NCBI GenBank assembly: GCA_029959085.1
Contig: JARWIR010000047.1
Coordinates: 4,526,001-4,590,000, forward strand
Origin: Nemophila menziesii
Taxonomy: Eukaryota > Streptophyta > Magnoliopsida > Boraginales > Hydrophyllaceae
Length of the DNA: 64,000 nt
Direction of reading: 5' to 3'
The notes beneath the pieces are model-generated. The model searched no databases and had not been told where the DNA came from. It was given only the letters and a program-made list of their open reading frames with translations. Positions 10,063 to 23,030 of this stretch are shown here, in pieces. Position numbers and translations under genes: made by a program. How positions within the stretch are numbered: the stretch's first letter is position 1; each line of letters starts with the position of its first letter.

Positions 10063-11387
10063 TTTCATAACCGTTTTCTAGCATCCATAACCGTTTTTTG
10101 ATGATTACTTTAAAATATCATTCTTAAATTTAAGAATCACTTTTACCATTTGTTACATATATGACTTTATGATTCATTTTTTGTACAAATAAACTTGAGA
10201 AACTATTTTTACCCCCCCTATTAAAAACTTTGACCTTTGTCCAAATCAACGAGGAAACATATCTAATAATTTTATGTTTATTCAGTAGGTCTAAAACATC
10301 TATGTTTAAATGAATTATCAGTCCCAAAAACCCAACTAGAATATGCTCACTATTTAGGTCTCTAAATTATGCAAAAAATACACTATATATCCCTTACATT
10401 ATTGTTTTCTGAAGCCCATGAAAAATTCAAAATGATAAACTCAGAACTTATCCTTTTAATACTAAAATAAAAATTAAATTTTGTTTGTTCTAATAATATG
10501 TTTGAATGTTTATATATTCTTATCTAATCTTAAAAATAGAAAACTTGAGCAAATAAATTTTATAAAAATAAAACACTTTTCATATTGTTTCTACTCTTTA
10601 ATAAGTTTTAAGCCGGAATTTTTGAGATGAGACCTTTATTACGGGCAAAAACTTGAGCTGGAGTACATATCATGAGCTCGTTAGTGGAAAATTTTGGTGT
10701 TTTGGTAGGCACATCAGGTAATCGGGGCTTCTAGTATATCTTAAAGGGGTATCGGCATATCACCAAAACATTTCTTCATTAAGATCAAACATTACAGTAA
10801 ATTCTCTATCTCTTATTTTTTAAATTTCACAATAAAACAAAAACCCAAGCTTCTTGATTCTTAAATCATGTCAAATCTTCTAGTTGATAATTTCTCACCC
10901 AAAATCTCATCAATTTCCTGTGTATACATATTTCAGATTATATAACTGGAGATAAAGGATTCAACACCATTAGTAAAATAAAGACAAAAATGCTACAAAG
11001 AGCATATCAATTCATAATTTTGCGTTACTTGATTAAGAGAAAATTAAAATCCACCTGTGTATAGTTCATCACACATTAAAATGTATCAAGTAAGATTTAA
11101 ATATTTATATGATTTAAACATGAGATCAAAGCTTACATTTTGATAAGTTTTTGCCTCAGTTATGCCATCATGCACAATCGAAGCCTACCAACAGTTGTCG
11201 TAACCCACCGTCGATCTTTCAACATCAATCCACGCTTCAAGGTGTATCTATTTAAAATGATATAAATATTACACGAGTCTCACATTAATATACATATCGA
11301 AATTTATATTAAATTATGATTTTTTCACAATCAATTATGATTTTATAAATAAAATTTTGTCCAAGTACCTTCAGGTATGGGGGATTT
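10063..11387. other. AT-rich stretch without recognised gene
   Basis: Downstream flank of HIRIP3-like copy 1. The only coding-like piece I see is at 11246-11134 on the minus strand, containing EAWIDVERSTVGYDNCW and then ASIVHDGITEAKTYQN with one stop between. It is bounded by a TTTAAATAG acceptor-like and an ATGTAAGC donor-like site, and may be a stray exon. Confidence 0.35.
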
Positions 11388-11425
11388 CTTAGGGTGTATA
11401 TATATCACCACCACCACCACCACCA
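11388..11425. repeat. Isolated copy of the window-start microrepeat
   Basis: CTTAGGGTGTATATATATC followed by six CAC-type triplets; same motif as positions 1-110. Confidence 0.55.
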
Positions 11426-11429
11426 ATAC

Positions 11430-12264
11430 AAGAGAGGCAACACCGACGAGTCAATTATGATGATCCCTCTTTATAGGACAAAATTATTCTCTACTAGCCA
11501 ATAATATCAACATTTTAATTTAGACTACTAACTTAGCATGCGTAGTTCTCATCAGAAACTATGTTGGCTAGCCGAAAGAAGACAAAGAACTAATTACGCT
11601 AACAAAAGTCAACATTTCTTCTAAGATGATAACTTTCTGAACTCAAACCTTGGCCACACGGAGTCATCCAACTAATTATAATCACCTTAGGCGAAACTGA
11701 GCTCGAATGACATGGGGATCTCATCCAGCTAGACTAGTCAGTCAGGTAGGCGATACAATTGGTACGATACCAGAGAGACTTTAGATGAATGAGATCTCAT
11801 ATACTAAGGTAAATCTAGAGATTTACTACAGAAGGCCCATCAGAAGATGGAAACTAAACCTATATAACCCAATTCCCTAATTGGAGTCTTCTACAAGTAA
11901 AGCTCTACGCTATAAATACATGTAGGAGGATTTCTAAGAGATATCTTACTTTTACTCTCTGAATCTATGTATTTTTCATCCATCTCTAGATTTCTATATC
12001 ACTTAGGCCCTCTTTCTACTATCACAATATTTACATGTGTGTTGGAGTGTCATTAGTAATATACCTCCTTTTTGGACCTTAGTCATGTTTTTTAATGTAC
12101 AAGGGATAGATCGAGCATCCAACCATCTTGACCATTCCATATTAAACTAACCGAGTCTATTCGATCCTCTTACTCATCTAGCACATAGATTTTTAGACTG
12201 ACATTCCCATATAAATTTATTTTATAGGAAAATATTATATTATATTAGCGTCTTTGGTGGGAAT
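11430..12264 (+). mobile_element. Decayed Ty3/gypsy (Tat/Ogre-like) LTR with priming site
   Basis: TTAGCGTCTTTGGTGGGAATT at 12244-12264 is a worn form of the TGGCGCCGTCTGTGGGAA priming site of Tat/Ogre-type elements. Upstream, GTTGGAGTGTCATTAGTAAT.. and a TATAAATA (about 11912) match the layout of such LTR 3' ends. The left boundary is a guess. No internal coding region follows. Confidence 0.4.
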
Positions 12265-13319
12265 TGTATAAACTCATCATGATTTGTATCCCCTTCGTCA
12301 TAAGGTAGATGTACATACTAGAAGCCTTACAAAATAATATGATGACCAAAGTCCAAACAAGTGCAACATGAGGCATATATAAGAGAGAAACCTGTTTGAA
12401 ATTAGTGATTGACCCAATACTTCTATGAACGGTTTCGAGTTAAGAGTGAATCATATCAGAATATTGGTCAACCTGATAAAATTTTCTACTTATCATGGTT
12501 ACAAAGAATTGAAAACTCAAATGTTGGCAGAAAGATTTCTCAAAATTAGCCTATATGTTTTTAATGTGAGAAACTATCTTCTAATCATTGTCACAATTTA
12601 TGTGAACTATAAATACTCTGAAAATTACTTTTAAGATACATCTCTTGAAGAAAACATTATCACTTAGGCATTTTTACTCTTGAAAAAAAGACACACTTCT
12701 AGTCTCATATTATTTACTCATATTTTCTGCCATATTCTTGTTTGTGTTTGAAATTGGATTTCATTCTTACCTAACAAAACTCTTCAAATTTTAAGTTGAA
12801 CAAACTTCGTGAATAAACGATAATTATTTTATTATTATATAAAATATTCATGTTTTGAAATATAGTAAGATCTCTATATCTTGGTTTTGTTAAAAGCGTC
12901 ACCCGCTTTAAAACAGGACCCCGATATCATGCAAAAAATGTCAACCTAGTTTCAGAAAAGGGATGTTGGATGATTAAATTGTCAATGGAAAATGGTACAC
13001 TCGTAGACAATGAGTTTCAGAATTTGACAAAAACGGGGTCTTGATTTTGACAAGCCATGTTTTGTTTTTCGTCAACAAAGGGGACTCAACAAATGTTAAG
13101 TACCCCTCTCCACTCAAGCATTGAGTGCACCTTCTATCATCTTCAACTACTACTACACTCAAGATTTATATTAATCTCTCCCAACACATCTCAAACATTC
13201 AATTCATCATTTTAATTCTCCATTAAAGGATTGATATATTTTTAATTCTACTCTCTCAGGAGAATTTTTTTTCAGTGTCAACACTTAAAGCTTCATATTA
13301 CTTAATTTATCTCTAGATT
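12265..13319. other. Stretch without recognised gene
   Basis: AT-rich; small unrelated ORFs only. Probably degenerate retroelement sequence between the gypsy and copia remnants. Confidence 0.4.
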
Positions 13320-13862
13320 GTGGGCTTAGTTCCATTAAATCAATAAAATAGGGGATTTTATCTCATCGAAGAAGATAATGCTTCCATTTGAAGTGGTTAC
13401 TTGCGTAGATGATTGCGCAAGTGAGTTTATCTCAGAGTGTTTGAGTTCGATTAATGATTTAGTCAAGGAAAATCTCATATATAATTGGTTTGTATCTCAC
13501 CTTTAAGAGGTATTAAATATTAGTGGAACAAAAGATTCAAAATCCTAAAGGGAAGACCCTAGGTGGATATAGGGTAACCTAACCACTCTAAACAGTTATG
13601 TAATCTCTAACCCTTCTATTCACTTTATGCTTCATATAATTTTGTGTTGAGCTAAACCTCTTCTTTATCAATATATGTTTCTCTCGAGCACACAGAGTGT
13701 TTCATGTATTGTCTCAACTAATTTTCAAACCTATATTATCTTCCAAAATATTTTTAATTAGTAGTAATGTTAATTAGTTCCCTATTAATCCCTACTCTAG
13801 GACTTAGAGTGGTATTAAAGACTAACTTTAGTATATTACCTTACCGTAATTAAGTTAACAAC
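13320..13862 (+). mobile_element. Ty1/copia (Sire-like) LTR end and leader remnant
   Basis: GACCCTAGGTGGATATAGGG, then AACCTAACCACTC and GTTGAGCTAAACCTC, recall the 3' part of Sire-type copia LTRs. GAGTGGTATTAAAGAC at about 13808 is a worn initiator-Met priming site (TGGTATCAGAGC). It leads directly into a gag reading frame at 13863. Confidence 0.4.
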
Positions 13863-14711
13863 ATGGAAGCTAATCATTGGGTAGGTTTATTCATTATCTT
13901 TGTAGGTACAAATTATAACAATTGGAAGAAGAGGATTAAGTTACATCTTCGATGTTTTGATTATGAGCTATGTGAAATTACCAATAAAGGACCTTATGTT
14001 CCTTACAAGAAAACCAATGATGATGCGGGAGAAACTGTGATCACCAATCAAGTGAAGTCGAGAGAAGAACTTACTAAGGAAGATAACATCATGTTCTCAA
14101 AAAATACTAGAGTTTTGAAGACATTGATTTGTGGATTATTCAAACTAGAGTATAGCATTGTCAGCGAATGTGAATCGATATTCAAAATTCGGGAGGGTCT
14201 TTAATTATCTTATGAATGAGCTATTACCATCAAAGAAACAAAGGTCGGGATATACATTATCCAATACGAAACATTCAAGATGAAGGCTAGAGAGAATCTA
14301 AAATATATGCATAAAAGGTTCAATGCTATTGCCAGCAATCTTGGTTCCCTTTGAAAATTTTATCCAAACTATAAACTTTGTAGAAATTATATGGGTTCTC
14401 TTCAAAGGAGTACAAGCTAAAAGTCGTTTGCAAACTAATGAGGAAAGAAATCGCCTAACAAGGAGAAGACTGGTGTAGTAGAATACGTGAGTGAAGGACC
14501 AAGTTATGATGAATCCGTCACCATGTATGCCAAGAAACTTGTGAAACACAAAAGATATAAAGATCATGGTACATCAAGCAAGCCCATCGAAAACTATGGC
14601 AAAGATTTCAAGAAGGATGAACAAACTTGTTATCATTGTCACAAGAATAGACACATCAAAGATAATATCTATAAGTCCCTAAAAGAAATGTCGAACAAAC
14701 CTTTAAATTGA
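13863..14711 (+). pseudogene. Degenerate Ty1/copia gag (UBN2-type) with broken zinc knuckle
   Basis: First ORF 13863-14204 (113 codons) starts MEANHWVGLF and contains NYNNWKKRIKLHLR, ELCEITNKGPYVPYKK and a LKTLICGLFKLEYSIVS stretch, as in Gag of copia elements. The frame breaks at 14204. A second ORF, 14487-14711, encodes CYHCHKNRHIKDNIYKS, a CCHC zinc knuckle whose last Cys is lost. Structural Gag protein would coat element RNA; this copy is dead. It ends about 10 bp before sequence homologous to the region upstream of HIRIP3-like exon 1, so it was probably inserted there and truncated. Confidence 0.65.
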
Positions 14712-14855
14712 CTATATTTTCTTTTTGTGGTCTCTCCAATTTTTCTTTGCAAAATTCAATTGGTATACCTATTTAACTCATGACTATATTTTCCAAGATG
14801 TGGTACATAAATTGAAGTTGGGGTTATTTTTTAATTATGTGTTCATCTAATACAG

Positions 14856-16541
14856 ATCCTTGTCTTTGATGGGGTAAGAAGCTTATTAGAGAAAGACATG
14901 GGTCTTGAAATAAATGCCTTATATGAGCATAAGAAACTCATTGAGGAAATAACTGAGAAGGTAAAATATGATTTTCCTACAAATTGTTTGCAAAAATTAT
15001 TGACTTGTCAAGTAGTATATTACTAAATTCTAATTTTGTTAGTGTATTTATTTTTAATTCTGCAATAAATATTTTATCGATTCCATTACTATAAATTATA
15101 TAATGGTATCATGTTTGTGTTGCCAGTTTATGGAGGGTCAAGATGATGACTCTATAGATACTCAAATTCCTAAGATATCTGGGAGTAAAATCAAAGAGGT
15201 TGTTTGGGAAAGAGCTTCTCACATTGAAGACAACTCTGAGTATGTATCTCTATATCTTATAAATTTCTTTAGATTCTTTGTTTATATTTTATTTATTATA
15301 TTCGGGTAACATAATTTTGTAGGACAATAACACCTTTCTGATGTGCGAAGACTACTAGAAGAAGATATGGGCTTCCTAAAAACTCTCTAGATCCCTTCAT
15401 GAACTTCATATCTACTGAAATAGATGAGGTATATTAAAATTTCTACATATACTTGCATCGGCATATGTGGGCCTGTAGAAACGTAAAGTAGATAAAAAAG
15501 CGGTGTCTGTTTCGAACAAGAAGTAGAAAAAAGTTGTTAAGAAGCCATCCAAAGGTGATGAAGATAGTTCATTGCCTGAAATATCTTTGGAAAGGCCTTC
15601 TAAGGTGAGAGATCTTTTTAATAAATATGATGAATCAATATGTGTATTTATTTGATTAGTCGATGAATTTGTATTAATCTGAATTGCAGAGTAAAGAAGT
15701 TGCGACTCCTGGATATGGGAAGCATGTGGAAAATTTAAGATCGATTTTTAAAACTTGTTTAATAAGGTTTATGTTTATTGGATTTATTATTAAATATTAA
15801 TTTTGTCTTCTAAAAATTGTACTTGTGAACTTTTTGCATTGGTGAAAAGTGTTCCTCCATCACTGTACAAGAAAGAAAAGCAGGTGGTTGATGGAAAGCG
15901 TGAAGATTTCTTGATTAATGAGTTAGAGGATATTTTATCGAGAGAGGGGCTCTCTAAAAATCCTTCCGAGAAAGGTATCGTTATGTAAAATTCTGATATA
16001 GATTTATACACTTAATATTTTTTATGAGTTAATATGATTTTTGGCTTTTTTCAGAGATTAAGGAGGTTAAAAAGAGAAAAGAAACAGGAAAGATCTTGGA
16101 GGGATTGATTTAGGTAATATCGTGTCAAGTTCTCGAAGGACTTCTGTTTCAACTAGTTTTATGGCTCATCCAAAATCTAAAGCTCGTGCTAAAGAAGAAG
16201 ATGATGCTAAATCTATTATGAAGAGTGTGAATGATGATTCCTATAAGGAAGTGCAAAGGAAAACGAAGAAAAAGAAGAAGATGGAACTAAAGAAGAAGAA
16301 GATGATGAAGAGGAAAAGGATAAAGTGGAAGATTATGAAATTGTGAGTGAAGAAGAATATAATGAAGGTATGTTCACAATCTTATCGTAATGAAGGTTTT
16401 ATGTGTTTGCTTATAAGCTTATTAATTTTGCTCAATCACAAAAATCCCCTAAAGAATATTTGAACCATGATGATATACTATTTGGTACATGATTTTAAAT
16501 CTTTTTTCTTTGTTGCAGATGATGAGGACAGTGACTACTGA
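14856..16541 (+). pseudogene. HIRIP3/CHZ-type histone chaperone-like pseudogene, copy 2 (most complete)
   Basis: Eight exons: 14856-14960, 15127-15239, 15323-15428, about 15464-15604, 15690-15766, 15848-15974, 16055-16367 and 16519-16541. Exon 1 (LLEKDMGLEINALYEHKKL) and exon 3 (RRLLEEDMG..) are diverged repeats of one domain. Exon 6 gives a [22 protein letters not shown] segment, exon 7 the GIDLGNIVSSSRR motif and acidic tail, and exon 8 ends DDEDSDY-TGA. By memory this matches plant nuclear histone-chaperone-like proteins with two DEK_C-like repeats and a C-terminal CHZ-like region. Defects: 1-bp insertion in exon 3, TAG in exon 4, truncated intron 3 without a clear acceptor, poor acceptor before exon 6 and a frameshift in exon 7. 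Exon 1 has no start codon, so the true 5' exon lies upstream and is not identified. Confidence 0.6.
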
Positions 16542-18232
16542 ATCTTGGTACCTTTTTTTCGCAGACATTTTTAAACATAAAATTGATAAACTACTTTTGG
16601 TTATTTTTATATGTTAAGCTACACCAATTAATTCTGGATATGATTTTCTTGTTTTTTCTAGTTATGATTTTCTTGTAAACATTGAGCGCTTAACTTGCTC
16701 TTATTGCTATAATTTCCATGCTCGTTTATTCGTGTGCTTAATTATTAGATCTTTTGTGTTTTGGGGCCTCATATGTATATAATTTAGAATTATGGGCTTT
16801 TATACGAGTATCCTTTTTACAAATCTAGTTCTCTAGCCTTAGAAGATAGTTTTCCAACCTTAGCTCGGACCTTTACTGTCCATACCTTTACCCTAGTTCA
16901 GATATCCGACAATCCTTTTTTATGCAGAAGACAGACGGGTTTCTCATTCTATTGAGCATATAAAAGGCATGTTTTTTTATCATTCTCAGTTCCTCTCCTC
17001 ACCTACTTTTGAAATCATCTCTAGAACAAAAAGGAAAACCATATAGCCTCTTAGTCTCATTGCTAATCGATATGACTAGAACCAAGAATGCAAATCGATC
17101 AAGTTCTCCAGTACCATCAATGTCTGACTTGAGTGTAGAGTTTCATGGCTATTACAACAACGAGCAAAAGGAACCATACAATGATGATGGTATCCTTATG
17201 TGAACTTGGAGTTACAAAAATTAGATATATTTTCAAGGCATACGATCCTTTACTCAAGCGTCATGTTTTTAGAGCGCATTTATGAAATTCATAATTTATA
17301 TCCCTTCTTAATCATCAAGGGTTTGTAAACTTCCTAGATATTGAAGGTTCCACTACGAGTGTCTAATCCAAGAATTTTATTGAAACCTTTAGTAAAGTCC
17401 TTGTAGTCGTCGTCTTTAAGTCTTAAAGTAAAAGCGGGGTGGATATTAACTCTAGCCAGCTTGTTAGTCATCATTCCGAGGGATAGGCGGTAATATAGTC
17501 TATTTATATGATATTTACCTACTCTTTTGCATTAAGACAAAGTAGCTCATTCGTAGCCCGTTGTCTTCATATCTCATATGTAATACACCCATCACAAGAC
17601 TATTCATGTGCATTATGGATTAAGTCTAGGTTGTATTTTTCAAGATGTCAATGTATCCAGAATTTTTTATGTCATTCAATAACTAGTCGAATTATGACTA
17701 CTTTTTTACAGTTTAATTATTTTTTAAATAGATTCAATCCAACACAATGATGGAACAGTTTATGGTGCATCTTTTTGATGGAACTGTGAGTTGCATCAAA
17801 TAAACCACTTTATTATATGTAATGCAGCAAATCTGTACCTAGGGATCAAAATTGCAAAGTTAAATATATTTTTTTATAAATGTAGCTATTTTCGGTAAAA
17901 GGACAAATGGTGCAATTAATAAAATTGTGATTATGGTGGCGCGCAAAGGTTTGGTGCACCACTATATATGAAATAGCCGAATATATAACTGTGTTTCAAA
18001 AAATTTAAAAGAAACTCATTGTATACACTGAAATTGCAAATCTTTCCCTCATCAACAGGGACTAATGGTGCAACAGTTTATTATAAATAATAGTTATATT
18101 TCATATATATTGAATTGCATAACTAATAGACCAAATATGCTATTTATGAATCATAATTATGTATATATGGTAGATCAAGGATTTGATCTACCACACAAAA
18201 TTAATTACGGTCTTAGATTAATAGACCAAAAT
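16542..18232. other. Unassigned stretch with one small ORF behind a TATA-like box
   Basis: The first ~80 bp (GAATCTTGGTA..AACATAAAATTGATAAACTACTTTT) is 3' flank shared with array B. CATATAAAAGG at about 16957-16967 is a TATA-like box. An ORF at 17009-17203 (64 codons, starting MKSSLEQKGKPYSLLVSLL) follows but matches nothing I recognise. The rest up to 18232 has no coding signal. TGGTGCA-type words recur (about 17763, 17907, 17951, 18067). Confidence 0.35.
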
Positions 18233-20100
18233 TATTCTTTCTTTTGGACTTAGATTAATTTCTCAGGATTTGAGAGCATGCACCAAACATTTACGGTCTA
18301 AAAAATAAAAAACCAAAGAAAAGCGTAAAACAAAAAATATTAGCTAACTCTACTAAAGGATTAAACACAGGGGTCACACACTTTAATCCCTGGCAACGGC
18401 ACCAAAAAATTAACTGCTCCTAGAGTGTGATATAAATCAATATTAAAGGAGAGAAACGACTACCGCGGGTGTAGGGGTCGTCCAAGTAATAGTTAGTAAA
18501 AATGGTTTAATCGTCTCCACAAGGAGTGCTATGTAAAATAGTCGTGTTTAGCAGATTGATAGAATTAATTGCAGTATAAAATAAAATAAAAGATAAAGAT
18601 ATGTTTGTTTGGTTTTTAGATTAAGAAATACTAGACAAAAGAAAATAAATTAACTAAAGGATTAACTTAAAGCAAATTAAAATAAAGACTGGTAAAGACT
18701 AATGAAGTAGATGCAAATATGAGAGAGGTACTTGAGTCTCGCTAGGGATCCATCTAAGATCATATATTTCATATTTTCGTTTAACGGACAAGTTGATAGT
18801 TCTATACTAGTTGCGGCTCTGATATCCTCCTAACTCCCGCCAAGGTAGAATTAGGAGGCAATCCTATGGTATTACAGACCCGGTAAGGACAACTAACAAG
18901 TACTTTCAGATGAATTAAGTGATAACCCATTGGCTACTTGGTTAGTCAAGACTGTCAGGATCAATAACGAACACCACACGTTTATTAATTAGTTATGTAA
19001 TTAAACCCCCGTTCTCTTTGAAATTATCACCATCACTAGTAAATAGCCTAAAAACAATAACCTAATTCTAATCCCTGGGTAAATTAAAATCATTAAGTAA
19101 GCATGAACCATTAAACAATATGAAATACAACTTGAATTAAATTAATCAATCCCAAATTCAAAAAACATTAAATTAAAGAAACTAAGGCTTAATTCATTAC
19201 CCGATACTCAAGTATTAAATATTTATCTCATATTTAATCAAAGAAAAATTAAGAAATTAATATTACACATGATTCCTAAAAACAAAAATAAAATAATATT
19301 TCTAATTAGAGGAATGAAAATAACTATTGTTGAAGAAAAATAGATTCTCCAACTCTTACTCCAGCTTCTGCCTCTTCCTCTCTTCATAAAATTGAAATAA
19401 AATAAAGAGTACTGCTTTTTTAAGATTAGGAATTGTTATATAGGTCTTAAAAACGGATTGAGTCCTTGCTTAAATTAAATAAATGATTAAGGACCCAAGT
19501 ACATTTTTTTATTTCTGCAACTGCTGACCACACTTTAGTAAAAAAGTTGTAACGTTCGCACGGTAGGTCTAAATCACCTGATTCCACATCTCAAATTTCT
19601 CTAACTCAGAGTTTCACCATTTTCATTTGAACCAAAAGGTTTGAATCTACAGTGTTCATCCTCTGGGGGACCTATAAGTAACGACTTCCAATTTTGCATG
19701 CTCCTCCTCCCTCCCTTGAGTGGTATCTTTCACTCTTTTGACACTTCCTTTTCCTCTTGGACAGTAAACTCCACCTCATCTTTTCGTCGTAATGTATCCT
19801 AGCGTCTATGTACCTAATAAACTCACACTAAACAAGTAAATTAACTCACAAAAGCTTTTAAAGTAACAATAGTACAAATCCAAATGAAGAAAGTGCTATA
19901 TGATAAAATATGTTTATAAATCTAATCATTAAGTCCAATTTCTACCTAAAATTATGTCTCATAAATTCATTTATTATAAAAAAAAGGGAGACATCAATAT
20001 ATACTTTCCTCGGTATTTGACCCCAATATTAAATTTATGGTTAGACTTCCATCGGAAAGCACACCTCACTGTGGTCATATGACCCTTGACTGATTTTAGC
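18233..20100 (-). mobile_element. Ty3/gypsy (Athila/Tat-like) fragment in B1
   Basis: The complement of positions 18386-18403 reads TGGTGCCGTTGCCAGGGA, a tRNA-Asp-type priming site (canonical TGGCGCCGTTGCCGGGGA), so the element runs on the minus strand. The LTR would lie at 18404 to about 20100; its outer edge is not defined. The leader is cut at 18233, so B1 lacks the gag-like piece found with the other copies. No ORF. Confidence 0.6.
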
Positions 20101-20150
20101 TCATCAAGTTCTTCAAGAGGCAGATCCGGCTTGGGAGACAATCCATAAAA
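20018..20150 (-). other. Coding-like segment at the LTR outer side (B1)
   Basis: The minus strand encodes SPKPDLPLEELDELKSVKGH followed by MTTVRCAFRWKSNHKFNIGV, open for over 40 codons and kept open in the other B units at 26050-25940, 31860-31760 and about 37740-37630. Not recognised. Confidence 0.35.
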
Positions 20151-21089
20151 GAATCAAAATTTCACCGTTTGAGTGTTTGCATTGGGTTAGTATTTCACGC
20201 TCTTGTATACGTTATAGGAGAACGTATCTACTACCTCTACAATTCAATGACGTTTATAATAACCGCAATGGTAGGTGGAATGGAAAATGAAAGTGCATAA
20301 AAAGTGATGAAGACTTATGATTCCTACAAAAAGATTCCCTTAATTTCAACTAAATCTAAGATAATCGAGCACTAGTTTACCTCTATAGGAATTTATGTCT
20401 CGAAAATTATGGGATTTACATGCTTATATATGCAAATAATTTGGACAAGATGATACTAGTACGAGTATAGTACCATAAACGTCAGGTCAGAAACATGATA
20501 ACACAAATTTTCGTGGTTATTGTATTACATGAACTCTTTATATGATACAAACACCATAAAATTAAATGAGAAGTGAATCTGTATTTTTAGATTTGTTAGT
20601 CAAAACTAACTTTGTTAATTAATATTTCGTATAATGACTCATTTATATCGAAAACACCTTATGTTGGGTTGACTTCGTTTAATGAATAATATTTCTGGAA
20701 TATTTTGTTTGTGTTCAGTTATTTGTGAATAAAAGGACCAATAGTTTGGATTAATGATAATTTCTGAATTTTAAATTTTGGTGGGAAATCCTACCGAAAG
20801 TAGTATGTTATACGATAAGACATGGTATTGAAGTTCAAATGCATTAACATACGTTTTATTTGAAACATTATTAAGTCACTTTATAACTAGAAAAATAAAG
20901 GAAATATAATGAAAAATACAATATATAAACAATACAAAGCATTAAATGACATTAACTGTTATTGTTGGATAAATTCCACCAAATTTAATTATTTTGCAAA
21001 AATGCTTGAGATTGAAATTATGTACATTTAATTGTTACATGATCTAAATGTCATAATACACATACCAAAACAAGTACATCGTGCAGTTT
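20151..21089. other. Unit B interior without recognised gene (B1)
   Basis: Shared by all B units (about 26050-27030, 31860-32850, 37745-39350) and absent from array A. No sustained ORF. Confidence 0.5.
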
Positions 21090-21510
21090 TGATATAATGT
21101 CTCTCATCAATATTATCGGTTTACTCATATACATACTAAGCACACCATGTACTTTTCTTTTTGTTGTAGTAAACAGACACCCTGCAAGTGTTATTATGAC
21201 TAAGTTCAAAATAATAATAAGATGCACATGCATTCTTTGCGAAAGCGCATATGATTTTTTCACATTAGTTGATTACAAACAAGTTCATAAAATAAATCTA
21301 AAGTACTTGAATATCCCATGTGGGGAGAAGATGTAAAAAATAAGGCCAATAACATGTGATTTGCAAATAGGATTTACTGGGGTGCTCAACTAACCATGTA
21401 ATAGTATCAAATGTTGTCTCATTAACCAGTATACTTTTACAACGAGTATCGTAAAGATAACAATATAGTACAATTTCATAACTAAAATCTTGTCATCTTT
21501 GAATTACAAA
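21090..21510 (-). pseudogene. Gene M fragment, B1
   Basis: Holds the Cys-motif exon (about 21290-21133) and part of the YDTRCKSILV exon (about 21500-21380). The 3' exon with MSNDLLSF is absent: below about 21090 the sequence departs from copy 0. The donor is changed to GTATGT, in line with a dead copy. Confidence 0.45.
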
Positions 21511-23030
21511 ATTCTTGATAGTTCTTGGGGATTGAAATTATTATGATCATCCTTTATGAATTCTACCAACACTATATATATGTTGACAATAAAAAAAATT
21601 TAACTATGAACGAAAGAAAAATTCTCGATGAATGATAAACTAACATATCACCTAGAAACAAACAAAATGGTAATAGATAAAAATATTAAAACTAATAAAA
21701 ACAATATGGTAGCAATAAAAATTCAATTTGGTTGAAAAATACCCGCCAAACTGAAATTCGGTACTTAACCTAATATTATAGCTTTTATAAGATAAAAATA
21801 TACTTAATACACTATGAAAATGCAATTAAAGATTAAGATGTAATCCGAATATATGACATACAAAAAGAAATGAACCATAAACTATTAGAATATTGAATAT
21901 GACTGATGGTTATAAATTTAAAATTCGACCAGCCAATACATAAGGTAAGTCTTACCCTGTCTTTAAATCCATAACAATGATCATTAAAATTAACATTACT
22001 TTTTTATGGACTACCGAGCCCAAATGATAACCTAGCCCACAAACTGGTATCTCCTTAACAACAAAACCACAAACTCATTTATTTAAGACAAGAAAATATA
22101 ATATTTTAGTATAAATTACTATAGAAAATTTAAAGGCACTATTGTCCAAAAAATGAATACTTTTAAAATAAATTTTTTATTTTTATAAATTTTCCAGATC
22201 TACCTTCCTCAAACAACTTTGAATCCTTCCAGCTTAAGGGTGAAGTGAAGGTGCTAAATCCTTCTCTATCCTCTCTAACATCAATTCCATTACCGATAAA
22301 TATTATATTATAGGTATCGTTAAACACATTACTTAGTTTTAAATATTATATGTATATCCAGATTCTATGTCTTTTAGGAATATCCGATTAGGTTAATGTA
22401 ATTTAACTAATTATCCATTAATTTTAAGTAATTGAGTATATGTTAATTCAATTTTGGAAATTATTATATACAGTTCAATTTTTTTCATAATAATTAAAAA
22501 ATAAATCTAATAAAATACTGTGATAATAACTTGATAATTATTAGATGCAATTTAATTTTGAAATTTAATATATTATTTATTGATAATGTTTAATATATAT
22601 ATTTTTTTCACAGATTTAACATAACTTTGAGATTCCTATTAATAATAAACATAATTATCAAAAACAACAAGGAATGAGATCGTTGATCATGCTATTTCAC
22701 ACAACTATCAACAATTCATAATTATTTCGTGGTAAGATCTAATTACTAAATTAAATTAGATAGGTTATATTAGTGTTTTGTTTGAAGGGAATATGTATTA
22801 CTTGATTAAAAGTTTGTCTATTTTCTTCAATTTTACTCTAATTTGGAGTAGGAATTAAGAGTTTGATGGCATCCTTATATTTTTTTGATAAGTGAAACTT
22901 TCTGTGATCTTGGTCATAACGACACATTATGCAATCTAATGCTTATTCTATTAAACTTTCATACTTAACCCTTTCCAAGATTATCTGCAGTGGCTGGCAC
23001 ATGATTTTATATCTTTTTTCTTTGTGGCAT
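21511..23030. other. Spacer of unit B1
   Basis: Homologous to 776-3150 but lacking about 1 kb that contains the MITE; the join lies near 21897-21905. A candidate minus-strand exon is at about 22291-22199 (one stop in this copy). Confidence 0.5.

Noticed and set aside
12425..12634. 69-codon plus-strand ORF
   Set aside because: No motif, no supporting promoter or splice signals, no second copy in the window.
20400..20460. YGIYMLIYANNLDKMI-like words (YADDL in other units) resembling a polymerase active site
   Set aside because: Flanked by stops in all copies and lacking any neighbouring RT motif; most likely chance.
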